Assembly (NCBI GenBank): GCA_002841655.1
Contig: PHAH01000040.1
Span: forward strand, 1 to 7,387
DNA from: Candidatus Falkowbacteria bacterium HGW-Falkowbacteria-2
GTDB taxonomy: Bacteria > Patescibacteriota > Patescibacteriia > Patescibacteriales > UBA12465
Length of the DNA stretch: 7,387 nt
Reading direction: 5' to 3'
The stretch's first letter is position 1; every line of letters starts with the position of its first letter. The translations under genes were made by a program, and so were the position numbers. Positions 1-5,317 of this stretch are shown here, one piece after another. The notes under the pieces are model-generated. The model made no database searches and had not been told where the DNA came from. It saw nothing but the letters and a program-made list of their open reading frames with translations.

Positions 1-1586
1 TTGGGGCGGAAGATAATCTTACCGGTGTTATCGATTTACTTGATCGCAAAGCTTATACCTTCGTTGGCAATTTTGGTGAAAACATCACTGAAGTGCCAAT
101 GCCAGAGGATATGGTTGAGAAGGTTGAAAAGTTTCGCGCTGAGCTTGTTGAAAAAGCGGTTGAATGCGATGAAGCCACCATGGAGAAGTATTTAGGCGGA
201 GAAGAGATTAGCGTTGAAGAGCTGAAGAAAGCAATCCGTAAGGGTGTGATTGAAAATGCTATTTACCCAGTTTTATGCGGTACCGCTTTACAGAACATTG
301 GTGTTCAGTTCGCGCTTGATTACGTTAATGAATTCTTGCCATCACCTCTCGATGTTCCTCAGGTTGATGCCACCGACGTTGCTGATCCTGAAAAGAAAAC
401 TCCAATTAAAGCTGATGATGATGCCCCTTTTGTCGGACTAGCATTTAAAATCGCGACCGATCCCTTCGTCGGTAAGCTTTGTTTCGTTCGCGTATATCAG
501 GGTGTCTTGAAATCAGGTTCATATATCGTCAATGCCTCCACTGGTAATAAGGAGCGCGTCGGACGTTTAGTCCGTATGCACGCCAATCACCGCGAAGAAA
601 TTAAAGAAATATATGCTGGCGATATCGCCGCTGTCATCGGTTTAAAAAATACGACTACTGGTAATACTTTAAGTGATGAAAGCTCACCGTTGCTACTTGA
701 ATCAATTACTTTCCCTGAACCAGTTATCAAAATTGCGGTTGAACCTAAAACTAAGGTTGACCAGGAAAAGATGGGTGTCGCTTTAGCTCGTTTAGCTGAA
801 GAAGATCCAACCTTCCGTGTTGAGACCGACGAAGAAACTAATCAGGTTCTCATTTCCGGTATGGGTGAACTACACCTCGATATCATCGTTGATCGTATGC
901 GCCGTGAATTCGGTGTTGAAGCCAACGTTGGTAAGCCCCAGGTTTCCTATCGCGAAACCATTACTCAGACCGCTGAAGCTGAACATAAGTATGCTAAGCA
1001 GTCTGGTGGACGCGGTCAATATGGACATTGTATGCTCCGTGTTGAACCGGCCGGTGAAGGTCAGGGCTATCAATTCCTTGATGAAGTCAAAGGTGGTGTC
1101 ATTCCGAAAGAATATATTCCAGCGATTGAAAAGGGTGTTAAAGAAGGTTTGCTCTCTGGTGTTGTTGCTGGCTTCCCGATGGTTGATGTCAAAGTTGCGG
1201 TCTACTACGGTAGTTACCATGAAGTTGACTCCTCTGAAATCGCCTTTAAAATGGCCGCTATCTTCGCCTTTAAAGACGCTTGTCAGAAAGCTAAACCTAT
1301 ATTGCTTGAACCAATCATGAAAGTTGAAGTTACTACTCCTGAAGACTATATGGGTAACATCATCGGTGATTTGAACTCAAAGAGAGGACAGATTGAAGAG
1401 ATGATTGATCGCCCGCTTAAGATTAAAGCGATTAAAGCGAAGGTGCCGTTAGCTGAAATGTTTGGCTATGCGACTTCTTTGCGCTCTATGTCACAGGGAA
1501 GAGCAAACTATACGATGGAATTCTCGCACTATAGTGAAGTACCAAGAAACGTGCTCGAAACCATTAAAGAGAAAACCGCTAAGTAA
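1..1586 (+). CDS. fusA: Elongation factor G, 5'-truncated by the window edge
   Basis: EF-G is the cytoplasmic GTPase that drives translocation of tRNA and mRNA on the ribosome and, with RRF, splits post-termination ribosomes. The reading frame is open from base 3 and gives about 527 residues, so roughly the first 165-170 residues of a ~700-residue protein (P-loop, switches, NKxD) are outside the window. The GTG at 93 is an internal valine, not a start, because the coding frame upstream of it matches EF-G (GAEDNLTGVIDLLD). Visible landmarks are the G5-type CGTAL near fragment residue 92, domain II beginning at APFVGLAFKIATDPFVG, domain III with ISGMGELHLDIIVDRM, domain IV with GGRGQYGH and the tip loop GSYHEVDSSE, and domain V ending in GYATSLRSMSQGRANY. 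Nothing is degraded. The stop is TAA, six bases before the next candidate gene. Identification is essentially certain. Confidence 0.98.
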   Translation, partial: GAEDNLTGVIDLLDRKAYTFVGNFGENITEVPMPEDMVEKVEKFRAELVEKAVECDEATMEKYLGGEEISVEELKKAIRKGVIENAIYPVLCGTALQNIGVQFALDYVNEFLPSPLDVPQVDATDVADPEKKTPIKADDDAPFVGLAFKIATDPFVGKLCFVRVYQGVLKSGSYIVNASTGNKERVGRLVRMHANHREEIKEIYAGDIAAVIGLKNTTTGNTLSDESSPLLLESITFPEPVIKIAVEPKTKVDQEKMGVALARLAEEDPTFRVETDEETNQVLISGMGELHLDIIVDRMRREFGVEANVGKPQVSYRETITQTAEAEHKYAKQSGGRGQYGHCMLRVEPAGEGQGYQFLDEVKGGVIPKEYIPAIEKGVKEGLLSGVVAGFPMVDVKVAVYYGSYHEVDSSEIAFKMAAIFAFKDACQKAKPILLEPIMKVEVTTPEDYMGNIIGDLNSKRGQIEEMIDRPLKIKAIKAKVPLAEMFGYATSLRSMSQGRANYTMEFSHYSEVPRNVLETIKEKTAK

Positions 1587-1592
1587 AAAGAT

Positions 1593-2210
1593 ATGAGAAT
1601 GGAAATCGGTGCCCTCGCTAATCAAATGCGACCACGTGAAGACGATTTGGAGGTCGAGCAGAAAGAGCGAAGTGCAGCAGAGAAGGAAAGGATAATGACA
1701 AACTTTTGTGCTGAACGTGGAAATCCGATTAAAATTGTTGAGTCGGGCAAGGAAGTGGAAGAGGTAAGGATGAGACCGGAGTTCAATAAAGTAAATGATG
1801 AACTTATTAAAGGAGTAATTGAGAACGCGGTGGTCGCAGTCAATAATTTCCTGAGCAGCCCTACTTTCACCGACACCTTCCATGAAAAACACTCATTAAG
1901 ACGTGAGTGGGAAGGGGCTAATATGTATGAAATGGAGGAGGATGTGGCCGCGTATTATGAGAGCAACCGTTTAGGGCTAAATGTCTTGAGCCAAGCCTCT
2001 AATATCGTCACCATCTTAAGTGATCCTGATTACAGCCATAATTTCACACCTGAGACTATAGATAAGTTACACCGATTAAGTGAGAAGGTCGCAAAGGCTT
2101 TACCCGACAATTTGCAGTCCTATAGTGAACTGAATGATGAAGAAAAGCTTAAATTAGTGCCAGTAGTAGAGGAGATTAATCGAGATTTGCTTTCTATCCT
2201 CACGGTTTAA
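1593..2210 (+). CDS. Unrecognised 205-residue protein between fusA and tuf
   Basis: I do not recognise this protein. It is hydrophilic, rich in Glu, Lys, Asn and Leu, and looks mostly helical. It has no signal peptide, membrane segment or clear enzyme motif. The N-terminal ~35 residues are highly charged and could form a short coiled coil; the rest (about residues 60-205) reads like a compact helical domain. The ATG at 1593 lies six bases after the fusA stop and has no SD, so translation from there would depend on coupling to fusA. Two in-frame ATGs further in do have SD-like sequences: 1695 (GAAGGA seven bases upstream) and 1770 (GAGG five bases upstream), so the true protein may be 171 or 146 residues. 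Its arginine codons differ sharply from tuf: AGA 3, AGG 2, CGA 4, CGT 4, CGC 0, against mainly CGC in tuf. This suggests lower expression or a different history. It is probably a real gene, but its function is unknown. Confidence 0.7.
   Translation: MRMEIGALANQMRPREDDLEVEQKERSAAEKERIMTNFCAERGNPIKIVESGKEVEEVRMRPEFNKVNDELIKGVIENAVVAVNNFLSSPTFTDTFHEKHSLRREWEGANMYEMEEDVAAYYESNRLGLNVLSQASNIVTILSDPDYSHNFTPETIDKLHRLSEKVAKALPDNLQSYSELNDEEKLKLVPVVEEINRDLLSILTV
1682..1697 (+). promoter_or_regulatory. SD sequence supporting an internal start of the 1593-2210 gene
   Basis: GAAGGA at 1682-1687 lies seven bases before an in-frame ATG at 1695-1697, which is ideal SD spacing. The upstream-most ATG (1593) has no such sequence. 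A second in-frame choice is the ATG at 1770, preceded by GAGG at 1761-1764. The start of this gene is therefore undecided; 1695 is a good alternative on ribosome-binding grounds. Confidence 0.45.
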
Positions 2211-2228
2211 GTGGCGAAAACAAGAAAA

Positions 2229-2254
2229 AGGAGGTTAATCATTTTAACCCTATG
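2229..2254 (+). promoter_or_regulatory. SD separated from its ATG by a small hairpin
   Basis: A full SD (AGGAGG, 2229-2234, within AAAAAGGAGG) is 17 bases from the ATG at 2252, too far for normal initiation. The gap holds a perfect six-base inverted repeat, GGTTAA (2233-2238) and TTAACC (2244-2249), with loop TCATT. Folding it would either bring the remaining AAGGA close to the ATG or hide the last two G of the SD. No in-frame ATG, GTG or TTG lies between the SD and 2252. Confidence 0.5.
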
Positions 2255-2581
2255 CGCGAGCAATTAAAAAAGGCCTTAAAATTAGCGAGAAAATCTAATA
2301 ACCCCATCATTTTTTTTGACGCTGAGACCCCTGAGGACTCTTTCGCCATTGTCGACCTGGACCGCTACGAAGAACTGATTTCTCCTGAAATATTGGATAA
2401 AAAAGAAGCAGTGTATCAGCCCGGTTTGACAGATGGAGATTTAGCTGATAAAATTAATCGCGAAATCTCAGACTGGAAAAATGATGAAAATTCTCAGTTC
2501 TTAGCGGAAGAAAGCAAGTCTCGCAAGAATTGGAACATTCCACCGCAAGTTAAGGGCAAGGCAGAAAATAGCAGTAATTAA
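2252..2581 (+). CDS. Unrecognised 109-residue soluble protein upstream of tuf
   Basis: This small cytoplasmic protein has no membrane segment or signal peptide and I cannot name its family. The first half has a basic helix (residues 1-15) followed by a hydrophobic strand (PIIFFDAE) and then SFAIVDLDRYEELI. That strand-then-acidic-YEEL pattern loosely recalls Phd/YefM-type antitoxin N-termini, but no toxin partner lies next to it, so I do not call it an antitoxin. The C-terminal half (LADKINREISDWKNDE, then a Lys/Ser/Asn-rich tail) looks helical and then disordered. Its arginine codons (CGC 4 of 5) resemble the neighbouring translation genes rather than the preceding unknown gene. The start is set by the only ATG near a strong SD, though the spacing is unusually long (17 bases) and contains a hairpin. 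An eight-T run at 2310-2317 encodes Ile-Phe-Phe and is a possible slippage or sequencing-error site. Confidence 0.78.
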   Translation: MREQLKKALKLARKSNNPIIFFDAETPEDSFAIVDLDRYEELISPEILDKKEAVYQPGLTDGDLADKINREISDWKNDENSQFLAEESKSRKNWNIPPQVKGKAENSSN

Positions 2582-2602
2582 TTTAAATATTAACTAATTT
2601 TC

Positions 2603-2660
2603 ACGGCTGGTTTCCTCTAATAGGAAAGAAACCCCTTTGGGGGCCGTAAGTATAAAACCA
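2603..2660 (+). promoter_or_regulatory. Folded leader of tuf with a possible start-blocking alternative pairing
   Basis: Three helices can form together: an outer stem ACGGC (2603-2607) with GCCGT (2643-2647), hairpin TTTCCT (2611-2616) with AGGAAA (2622-2627) around loop CTAAT, and hairpin CCCC (2632-2635) with GGGG (2639-2642) around TTT. In competition, TGGTTT (2608-2613) can pair with AAACCA (2655-2660), which includes the A of the tuf start codon, while GGTTTC (2609-2614) can also pair with GAAACC (2628-2633). No U-tract follows, so this is not a terminator, and I recognise no known riboswitch class in it. No clear SD precedes tuf. A role in regulating tuf is inferred. Confidence 0.45.
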
Positions 2661-3847
2661 TGGCTGAAAAATTTGAAAGAACAAAGCCCCATGTCAACGT
2701 TGGTACAATTGGACACGTTGATCACGGGAAGACCACTTTAACAGCTGCTATGCTGGCTGTATTTGGTGCACGTGGCATGAACGCTTCTAAGAAAGGTGTT
2801 GGCGAAATTGACGCTGCTCCTGAAGAACGCGAACGCGGTATTACTATCGCAACCGCTCACGTCGAATATGAATCTGATAAACGTCACTACGCTCACGTCG
2901 ATTGTCCTGGCCACGCTGATTATGTGAAGAACATGATCACCGGTGCTGCTCAAATGGACGGTGCAGTGTTAGTAGTTTCCGCAACTGACGGCCCTATGCC
3001 TCAAACTCGCGAACACATTGTGTTAGCAAGACAGGTTGGTGTGCCTTATATCGTTGTTTTCTTAAACAAGTGCGATATGGTTGAGGATAAGGAGTTAATC
3101 GACCTCGTCGAAGAGGAAATCCGCGACTTACTTAAGAAGTATGAATTCCCAGGTGAAACAACTCCAATTATCCGCGGTAGTGCTTTGAAAGCTTTAGAAA
3201 ACCCAACTGGTCCTGATGCAGAGCCAATCATGGAGCTCATGAAACAGCTCGATGAATACATCCCACAACCAGAACGTAATGTTGACTTACCTTTCTTGAT
3301 GCCGATTGAAGATATTTTCTCCATTGAAGGTCGCGGTACTGTGGCCACTGGTCGCATCGATCGCGGTGTCATCAAGGTTGGTGAAGAAGTCGAAATCGTT
3401 GGTCTCATGGAAACAAAGAAGACTACCATCACTGGTGTCGAAATGTTTAACAAGTCTTTGGATCGTGGTGAGGCTGGTGACAATGCCGGTTTATTGCTCC
3501 GCGGTACTAAGAAGAATGAGTTGGAACGCGGTCAGGTTTTATGTAAGCCAGGCAGCGTGACTCCTCACACTGAATTTGAAGCTCAGATCTACGTCTTGTC
3601 GAAGGAAGAAGGTGGACGCCACAAACCTTTCTTCAAGGGTTATAAGCCACAGTTCTACATCAGAACTACAGACGTTACTGGTGAAGTTGAATTACCAGCG
3701 GGAACCGAAATGGTTATGCCTGGCGATACCGTCACCATCACCGTTAAGTTAATCGCTCCAGTTGCTTTGGAAGAAAAACAACGCTTCGCTATCCGCGAAG
3801 GTGGCCGCACCGTTGGTGCTGGTGCAGTTGTGAAGATTATCAAATAA
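2660..3847 (+). CDS. tuf: Elongation factor Tu
   Basis: EF-Tu is the abundant cytoplasmic GTPase that delivers aminoacyl-tRNA to the ribosomal A site; EF-Ts recharges it. The protein is 395 residues, a normal full length. The GTPase domain shows G1 GHVDHGKT (18-25), switch I RGITIATAH with its Mg-binding Thr (about residue 62), G3 DCPGH (81-85, catalytic His 85), G4 NKCD (136-139) and G5 SAL (174-176). Domain 2 starts near the conserved EGRGTVATGR, and domain 3 carries GGRHKPFFKGYKPQFY and ends in FAIREGGRTVGAGAVVKIIK. The start is fixed by the family N-terminus (MAEKFERTKPHVNVGTIGH). It is preceded by a folded leader and no SD, and ends in tandem stops (TAATAA). Arginine codons are highly biased (CGC 14, CGT 4, AGA 3 of 21), as expected for a very highly expressed gene. 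Whether this is the only tuf copy cannot be seen. Confidence 0.99.
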   Translation: MAEKFERTKPHVNVGTIGHVDHGKTTLTAAMLAVFGARGMNASKKGVGEIDAAPEERERGITIATAHVEYESDKRHYAHVDCPGHADYVKNMITGAAQMDGAVLVVSATDGPMPQTREHIVLARQVGVPYIVVFLNKCDMVEDKELIDLVEEEIRDLLKKYEFPGETTPIIRGSALKALENPTGPDAEPIMELMKQLDEYIPQPERNVDLPFLMPIEDIFSIEGRGTVATGRIDRGVIKVGEEVEIVGLMETKKTTITGVEMFNKSLDRGEAGDNAGLLLRGTKKNELERGQVLCKPGSVTPHTEFEAQIYVLSKEEGGRHKPFFKGYKPQFYIRTTDVTGEVELPAGTEMVMPGDTVTITVKLIAPVALEEKQRFAIREGGRTVGAGAVVKIIK

Positions 3848-3862
3848 TAAGTCGATACTTAG

Positions 3863-3886
3863 GTCTGCTCTGTTCGCAGGGCAGAC
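3863..3886 (+). terminator. UUCG-loop hairpin between tuf and rpsJ
   Basis: GTCTGCTCTG (3863-3872) pairs with CAGGGCAGAC (3877-3886) around a TTCG loop, giving ten continuous pairs with one G-U. The following bases (TGATAGTGTTAATTTATC) are AT-rich but lack a continuous T-run, so this is at best a weak or partial terminator. It may equally be a processing or stabilising hairpin that sets different tuf and rpsJ mRNA levels. Confidence 0.5.
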
Positions 3887-3894
3887 TGATAGTG

Positions 3895-3924
3895 TTAATT
3901 TATCAACTTACTTAGAAATATAAA
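3895..3924 (+). promoter_or_regulatory. Weak promoter candidate before rpsJ
   Basis: TTAATT (3895-3900) and TATAAA (3919-3924) are separated by 18 bases and lie just after the post-tuf hairpin. The -35 match is poor. A start site about seven bases past the -10 would leave only a few bases before the rpsJ ATG, a near-leaderless mRNA. In AT-rich spacer such matches arise easily, so this is tentative. Confidence 0.22.
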
Positions 3925-3937
3925 CGTACATTCTTCT

Positions 3938-4276
3938 ATGTCAGAACCCAAGAAAGAGGAAAAGGATTACAAGCAGAGAATCCGTATTAAGATCAAAGCA
4001 TTTGATCACAAGATTATTGATCAGTCCACCAAGACTATCGTTGATACGATTGAACGCAGTGATGCCAGTTTTTTCGGTCCGATTCCATTACCGACTGAGA
4101 AGCGCAAGTATACCGTTAACCGGTCAACTTTCGTTCACAAAGATGCTCGTGACCAATACGAAATGCGCATACATAAGCGTATTATCGACATCATTGATCC
4201 AAGCGGCAAAACCATCGAAGATTTAACAAATTTGAATCTTCCAGCAGGGGTTGACGTAGAGATTAAAATGCAGTAA
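3938..4276 (+). CDS. rpsJ: 30S ribosomal protein S10
   Basis: S10 is a 30S head protein and also, as NusE, the partner of NusB in transcription antitermination. The protein is 112 residues, about ten longer than the usual ~103, because of a charged N-terminal lead (MSEPKKEEKDYK). The core begins at QRIRIKIKAFDHKIID and contains GPIPLPTEKRKYTV (the loop region after the first helix), STFVHKDARDQYEMRIHKR (family form SPHVxKxxREQFExRxHKR) and the C-terminal NLNLPAGVDVEIKM. It is the first gene of the S10 operon in the standard order. The start ATG has no SD; the preceding sequence is AT-rich. It is separated from tuf by 90 bases containing a strong hairpin and from rplC by 208 structured bases, so it may be expressed separately from the rest of the operon. 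Confidence 0.98.
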   Translation: MSEPKKEEKDYKQRIRIKIKAFDHKIIDQSTKTIVDTIERSDASFFGPIPLPTEKRKYTVNRSTFVHKDARDQYEMRIHKRIIDIIDPSGKTIEDLTNLNLPAGVDVEIKMQ

Positions 4277-4281
4277 GATAC

Positions 4282-4296
4282 AATCAAATATTGATT
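4282..4296 (+). repeat. Short palindrome after rpsJ
   Basis: AATCAA (4282-4287) and TTGATT (4291-4296) form a perfect inverted repeat around ATA, six bases after the rpsJ stop. It could be a weak RNA hairpin or a protein-binding site, but it is too AT-rich to act as a terminator and no T-run follows. Confidence 0.4.
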
Positions 4297-4311
4297 AAAG
4301 GCAACTTAAGA

Positions 4312-4360
4312 GTTGGCTAGTAACTCTGTGGTAAAATTACCGCAGAAAGTGCTAGTCGGT
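4312..4360 (+). promoter_or_regulatory. Two-part hairpin in the rplC leader
   Basis: The upper helix is TCTGTGGTA (4325-4333) with TACCGCAGA (4338-4346), nine pairs including one G-U, around a four-base loop. The lower helix pairs 4312-4320 (GTTGGCTAG) with 4352-4360 (CTAGTCGGT), nine pairs of which four are G-U. They are separated by an internal loop (TAAC opposite AAGTG). A competing hairpin AGAGTT (4309-4314) with AACTCT (4322-4327) would break both helices. The upper-helix strand GGTAAA (4330-4335) is also complementary to TTTACC (4458-4463) of the downstream terminator, so it could act as an antiterminator. I recognise no named RNA family. Confidence 0.5.
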
Positions 4361-4399
4361 GAATAAGTGGCTACAGGAGAAATACAGCAAGAAAACAAG

Positions 4400-4434
4400 T
4401 AAAAATTGAAAGCAGGAGGAGTGCGCAATTTTTA
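4400..4434 (+). promoter_or_regulatory. Hairpin displaying GGAGGAG in its loop
   Basis: TAAAAATTG (4400-4408) pairs perfectly with CAATTTTTA (4426-4434). Inside, GCA (4412-4414) pairs with TGC (4422-4424), leaving GGAGGAG (4415-4421) as the terminal loop. This is a strong anti-SD complement with no sensible start codon at normal spacing: a GTG at 4421 follows too closely and its frame ends after four codons. A second SD-like AGGAG lies at 4375-4379, also without an ORF. The role is unknown. Confidence 0.45.
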
Positions 4435-4446
4435 GGTTTTGTTTTT

Positions 4447-4476
4447 AAGCTGGTATATTTACCAGTTTTTTGTTTT
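4447..4476 (+). terminator. Intrinsic terminator or attenuator just before rplC
   Basis: CTGGTA (4450-4455) pairs with TACCAG (4460-4465) around TATT. The stem extends outwards through AAG (4447-4449) with TTT (4466-4468), including one G-U. The T-run TTTTTTGTTTT (4466-4476) follows at once. This is the best terminator form in the window, yet it ends eight bases before the rplC ATG, inside what must be the leader of the next operon genes. It is therefore likely an attenuator, or alternatively the end of a separate small RNA or of the rpsJ transcript. Confidence 0.7.
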
Positions 4477-4484
4477 AAACACAT

Positions 4485-5288
4485 ATGAAATTCATTTTAG
4501 GAAAAAAAATGCCGATGACCCAGGTTTGGGCAAATGACAAGGTTTGGGCTGTTACTCCAGTTCAGGCTGGTCCTTGCGTTGTTACTCAGGTTAAGACTAC
4601 CGCTACTGATAAATACTCAGCCCTACAGCTTGCATACGGCATCCGTAAAGAAAAGAATATCAAGAAACCCCAGCTCGGCCACTTCAAAAAGGCCGGAGTT
4701 GCTCCGATGCATGTCCGTGAGTTCCGCACTGAAGGCGATCTCGCCGTCAATGTTGGCGACAAGGTCACTGCTGGTACTTTTGCCGCTGGTGACATCGTCG
4801 CTGTGACTGGTACTTCTAAGGGTCGCGGTTTCCAGGGTGTCGTCAAGCGCTATCACTTTGCCGGTGGACGTAAGAGTCACGGTAACAAGGATCAGCTTCG
4901 TATGCCTGGTTCCGTTGGTGCTAAAGGTCCAGCTCATATCTTCAAGGGTATGCGCATGGGCGGACGCATGGGCAATGAACGCGTTACCGTTACCAATCTT
5001 GAAATTGCTTCTGTCGATTTAGAAAAGAACATTATATATATCAAGGGCGCCCTTCCGGGAGCTGCTGAAGGTCTCCTCCTAATCAAAGGACAGGGCGAAT
5101 TAGCAGTTAACATCGCTCCAGTTGTCGAAGAAGTTGTCGCCGAAGAGGTTGTGGCAGAAGAAGTAAAGGAAGAAGCTGTTGTCACTGAAGAAGCTCCGGT
5201 AGAAACTGCTGAAGCTAAGGAAGAAACTGTTGAGGTTAAAGAGGAAGTAGTTGCTGAAGAAAAAAAAGAAGAGGCTCAGGCCGCTTAA
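4485..5288 (+). CDS. rplC: 50S ribosomal protein L3 with acidic C-terminal tail
   Basis: L3 is an early-assembly 50S protein whose long loop reaches toward the peptidyl-transferase centre and binds 23S rRNA domain VI. The protein is 267 residues against a usual ~210. The core runs to about residue 210: LGKKMPMTQVW at the start, GTSKGRGFQGVVKRY (about 109-123), then SHGNKDQLRMPGSVG and FKGMRMGGRMG in the central loop, and VTVTNLEIASVDLEKN. Residues 211-267 are an unusual tail of Val-Glu-Glu/Ala repeats with 21 Glu, 5 Lys and no Asp, unlike the basic core. The glutamine that PrmB methylates in E. coli L3 has no counterpart here, as in many non-proteobacteria. The start is CATATG, with no SD but an attenuator-like hairpin directly upstream. 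rplD follows after 29 bases. Confidence 0.98.
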   Translation: MKFILGKKMPMTQVWANDKVWAVTPVQAGPCVVTQVKTTATDKYSALQLAYGIRKEKNIKKPQLGHFKKAGVAPMHVREFRTEGDLAVNVGDKVTAGTFAAGDIVAVTGTSKGRGFQGVVKRYHFAGGRKSHGNKDQLRMPGSVGAKGPAHIFKGMRMGGRMGNERVTVTNLEIASVDLEKNIIYIKGALPGAAEGLLLIKGQGELAVNIAPVVEEVVAEEVVAEEVKEEAVVTEEAPVETAEAKEETVEVKEEVVAEEKKEEAQAA

Positions 5289-5317
5289 TCAAATTAAGAT
5301 AAGTCCGGTTTAATCAT

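Noticed and set aside
93..95. GTG at 93 as the fusA start
   Set aside because: The frame is open upstream to base 3 and encodes EF-G sequence, so this is an internal valine of a gene cut by the window edge.
1491..1892. 133-codon open frame on the minus strand across the fusA end and the next gene
   Set aside because: It overlaps the certain EF-G C-terminus and most of the next + strand gene, starts without supporting signals, and its Phe/His/Ile-rich translation looks like an antisense shadow.
2252..2581. Antitoxin of a Phd/YefM toxin-antitoxin pair
   Set aside because: The similarity is limited to a loose strand plus YEEL pattern, and no toxin-like gene is adjacent; the neighbours are an unknown helical protein and tuf.
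2603..2650. Terminator for the 2252-2581 gene
   Set aside because: Although GC-rich hairpins are present, no T-run follows; the segment fits a folded tuf leader better.
3856..3915. Direct repeat TACTTAG at 3856-3862 and 3909-3915
   Set aside because: A seven-base repeat within about 90 AT-rich bases is readily expected by chance and has no other supporting feature.
4325..4346. T-box-like string (GTGGTAAAATTACCGCAG) in the rplC leader
   Set aside because: It resembles the TGGNACCGC antiterminator core only in part, with an extra insertion. No specifier stem was found, and the downstream gene is not a tRNA-synthetase or amino-acid gene.
4421..4435. Tiny leader ORF GTG-CGC-AAT-TTT-TAG after AGGAGG
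   Set aside because: The SD is only one base from the GTG, too close for initiation, and four codons give no recognisable attenuation peptide.
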